Assembly: GCA_946480545.1 (NCBI GenBank)
Contig: CAMLKY010000209.1
Span: forward strand, 1-5,040
Direction of reading: 5' to 3'
Length of the DNA: 5,040 bases
Source: an uncultured Acidobacteriota bacterium
GTDB taxonomy: Bacteria; Acidobacteriota; Blastocatellia; Pyrinomonadales; Pyrinomonadaceae
The notes under the pieces are model-generated. The model made no database searches. It had not been told where the DNA came from and saw only the letters and a program-made list of their open reading frames with translations. Both the position numbers and the translations under genes were made by a program. Positions 4,897 through 5,040 of the stretch are shown here, piece after piece (within the stretch, counting starts at the first letter, position 1; each line of letters starts with the position of its first letter).

Positions 4897-5040
4897 TCAA
4901 TTATCCTTACGGCTACTTCGCCCTAGCAAAAAGGCGATGATGACAACGGCGATTCCCAGAAGTATCCACGGCGACCAGGACTGCGGTGCCGCGGCGGCGG
5001 CTACTTCAGGCGATGCCAGAGGCTGGAGAGATGGCGCAGC
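4897..5040 (-). CDS. C-terminal end of an unrecognised protein with a C-terminal transmembrane helix (partial)
   Basis: Minus-strand frame open from the window edge to TGA at 4899-4897, giving the last 47 residues. They comprise a Pro/Ala-rich linker (S-P-E-V-A-A-A-A-A-P-Q-S), one hydrophobic helix beginning WSPWILLGIAVVIIAFLL, and a short basic tail GRSSRKDN ending the protein. This is the pattern of a C-terminal membrane anchor with the tail in the cytoplasm, so the bulk of the protein may lie outside the membrane (if it has a signal peptide) or it may be the last helix of a larger membrane protein. It resembles sorting-type C-termini in general shape but lacks a recognisable LPXTG or PEP motif. 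It is convergent with glnA, ending 74 bases from it with the terminator between. Function cannot be assigned from this piece. Confidence 0.6.
   Translation of the reverse strand, partial: AAPSLQPLASPEVAAAAAPQSWSPWILLGIAVVIIAFLLGRSSRKDN

Noticed and set aside
4885..4902. Inverted repeat AATTGA/TCAATT around the stop of the minus-strand gene
   Set aside because: Only six A/T-rich pairs with a 6-base loop and no T-run placed to make a terminator; easily chance.
1..5040. CRISPR array, tRNA, rRNA, insertion sequence or defence genes
   Set aside because: No regularly spaced repeats, no cloverleaf or rRNA-like stretches, no transposase motifs or terminal inverted repeats, and no nuclease or toxin-like frames were seen.

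Overview
The window is an ordinary-looking bacterial chromosome segment. It holds a divergently oriented arginine decarboxylase gene (5' part only), a type IV pilin gene, a large single-pass membrane protein of unknown function, a complete type I glutamine synthetase gene, and the 3' end of a convergent gene. Base composition is moderate (about half G+C), except for the first ~120 bases, which are about 73% G+C. The pilin has the compact N-A-x-S-A/R/A-x-F/G-x-F-G-x-L layout common in Acidobacteriota and Deltaproteobacteria-like groups. The mixture of genes made me think of Acidobacteriota (Blastocatellia-like), but that is an inference from recall, not a measured placement.

Layout. 1-~125: high-GC piece that reads as a plus-strand coding fragment resembling an RND efflux pump, apparently joined to unrelated DNA. 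~130-852 (minus): N-terminal 241 residues of biosynthetic arginine decarboxylase (speA), starting at TTG, with homology lost abruptly at the junction. 853-1148: AT-rich divergent intergenic region with a near-consensus sigma-54 promoter (986-1001) and three [C/G]TGTC repeats (1100-1127) before the pilin. 1149-1586: prepilin with class III signal peptide. 1648-3171: 507-residue unrecognised protein with one transmembrane helix near its C-terminus, 61 bases behind the pilin and probably co-transcribed. 3172-3404: intergenic region with three successive inverted repeats, the last one terminator-like. 3405-4823: glnA, followed by a good intrinsic terminator (4846-4878). 4897-5040 (minus): C-terminal, tail-anchored end of an unrecognised protein.

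How the genes relate. SpeA (arginine to agmatine, polyamine synthesis) and GlnA (ammonium assimilation) are nitrogen-metabolism housekeeping genes on either side of a small pilin/membrane-protein unit. The pilin promoter looks sigma-54 dependent, as pilin promoters often are. The parts most worth a second look are the chimeric left edge, the position of the TGTC repeats relative to the sigma-54 promoter, the uncharacterised 507-residue protein, and the structured region upstream of glnA. I see no defence system, mobile element, CRISPR array, tRNA or rRNA.
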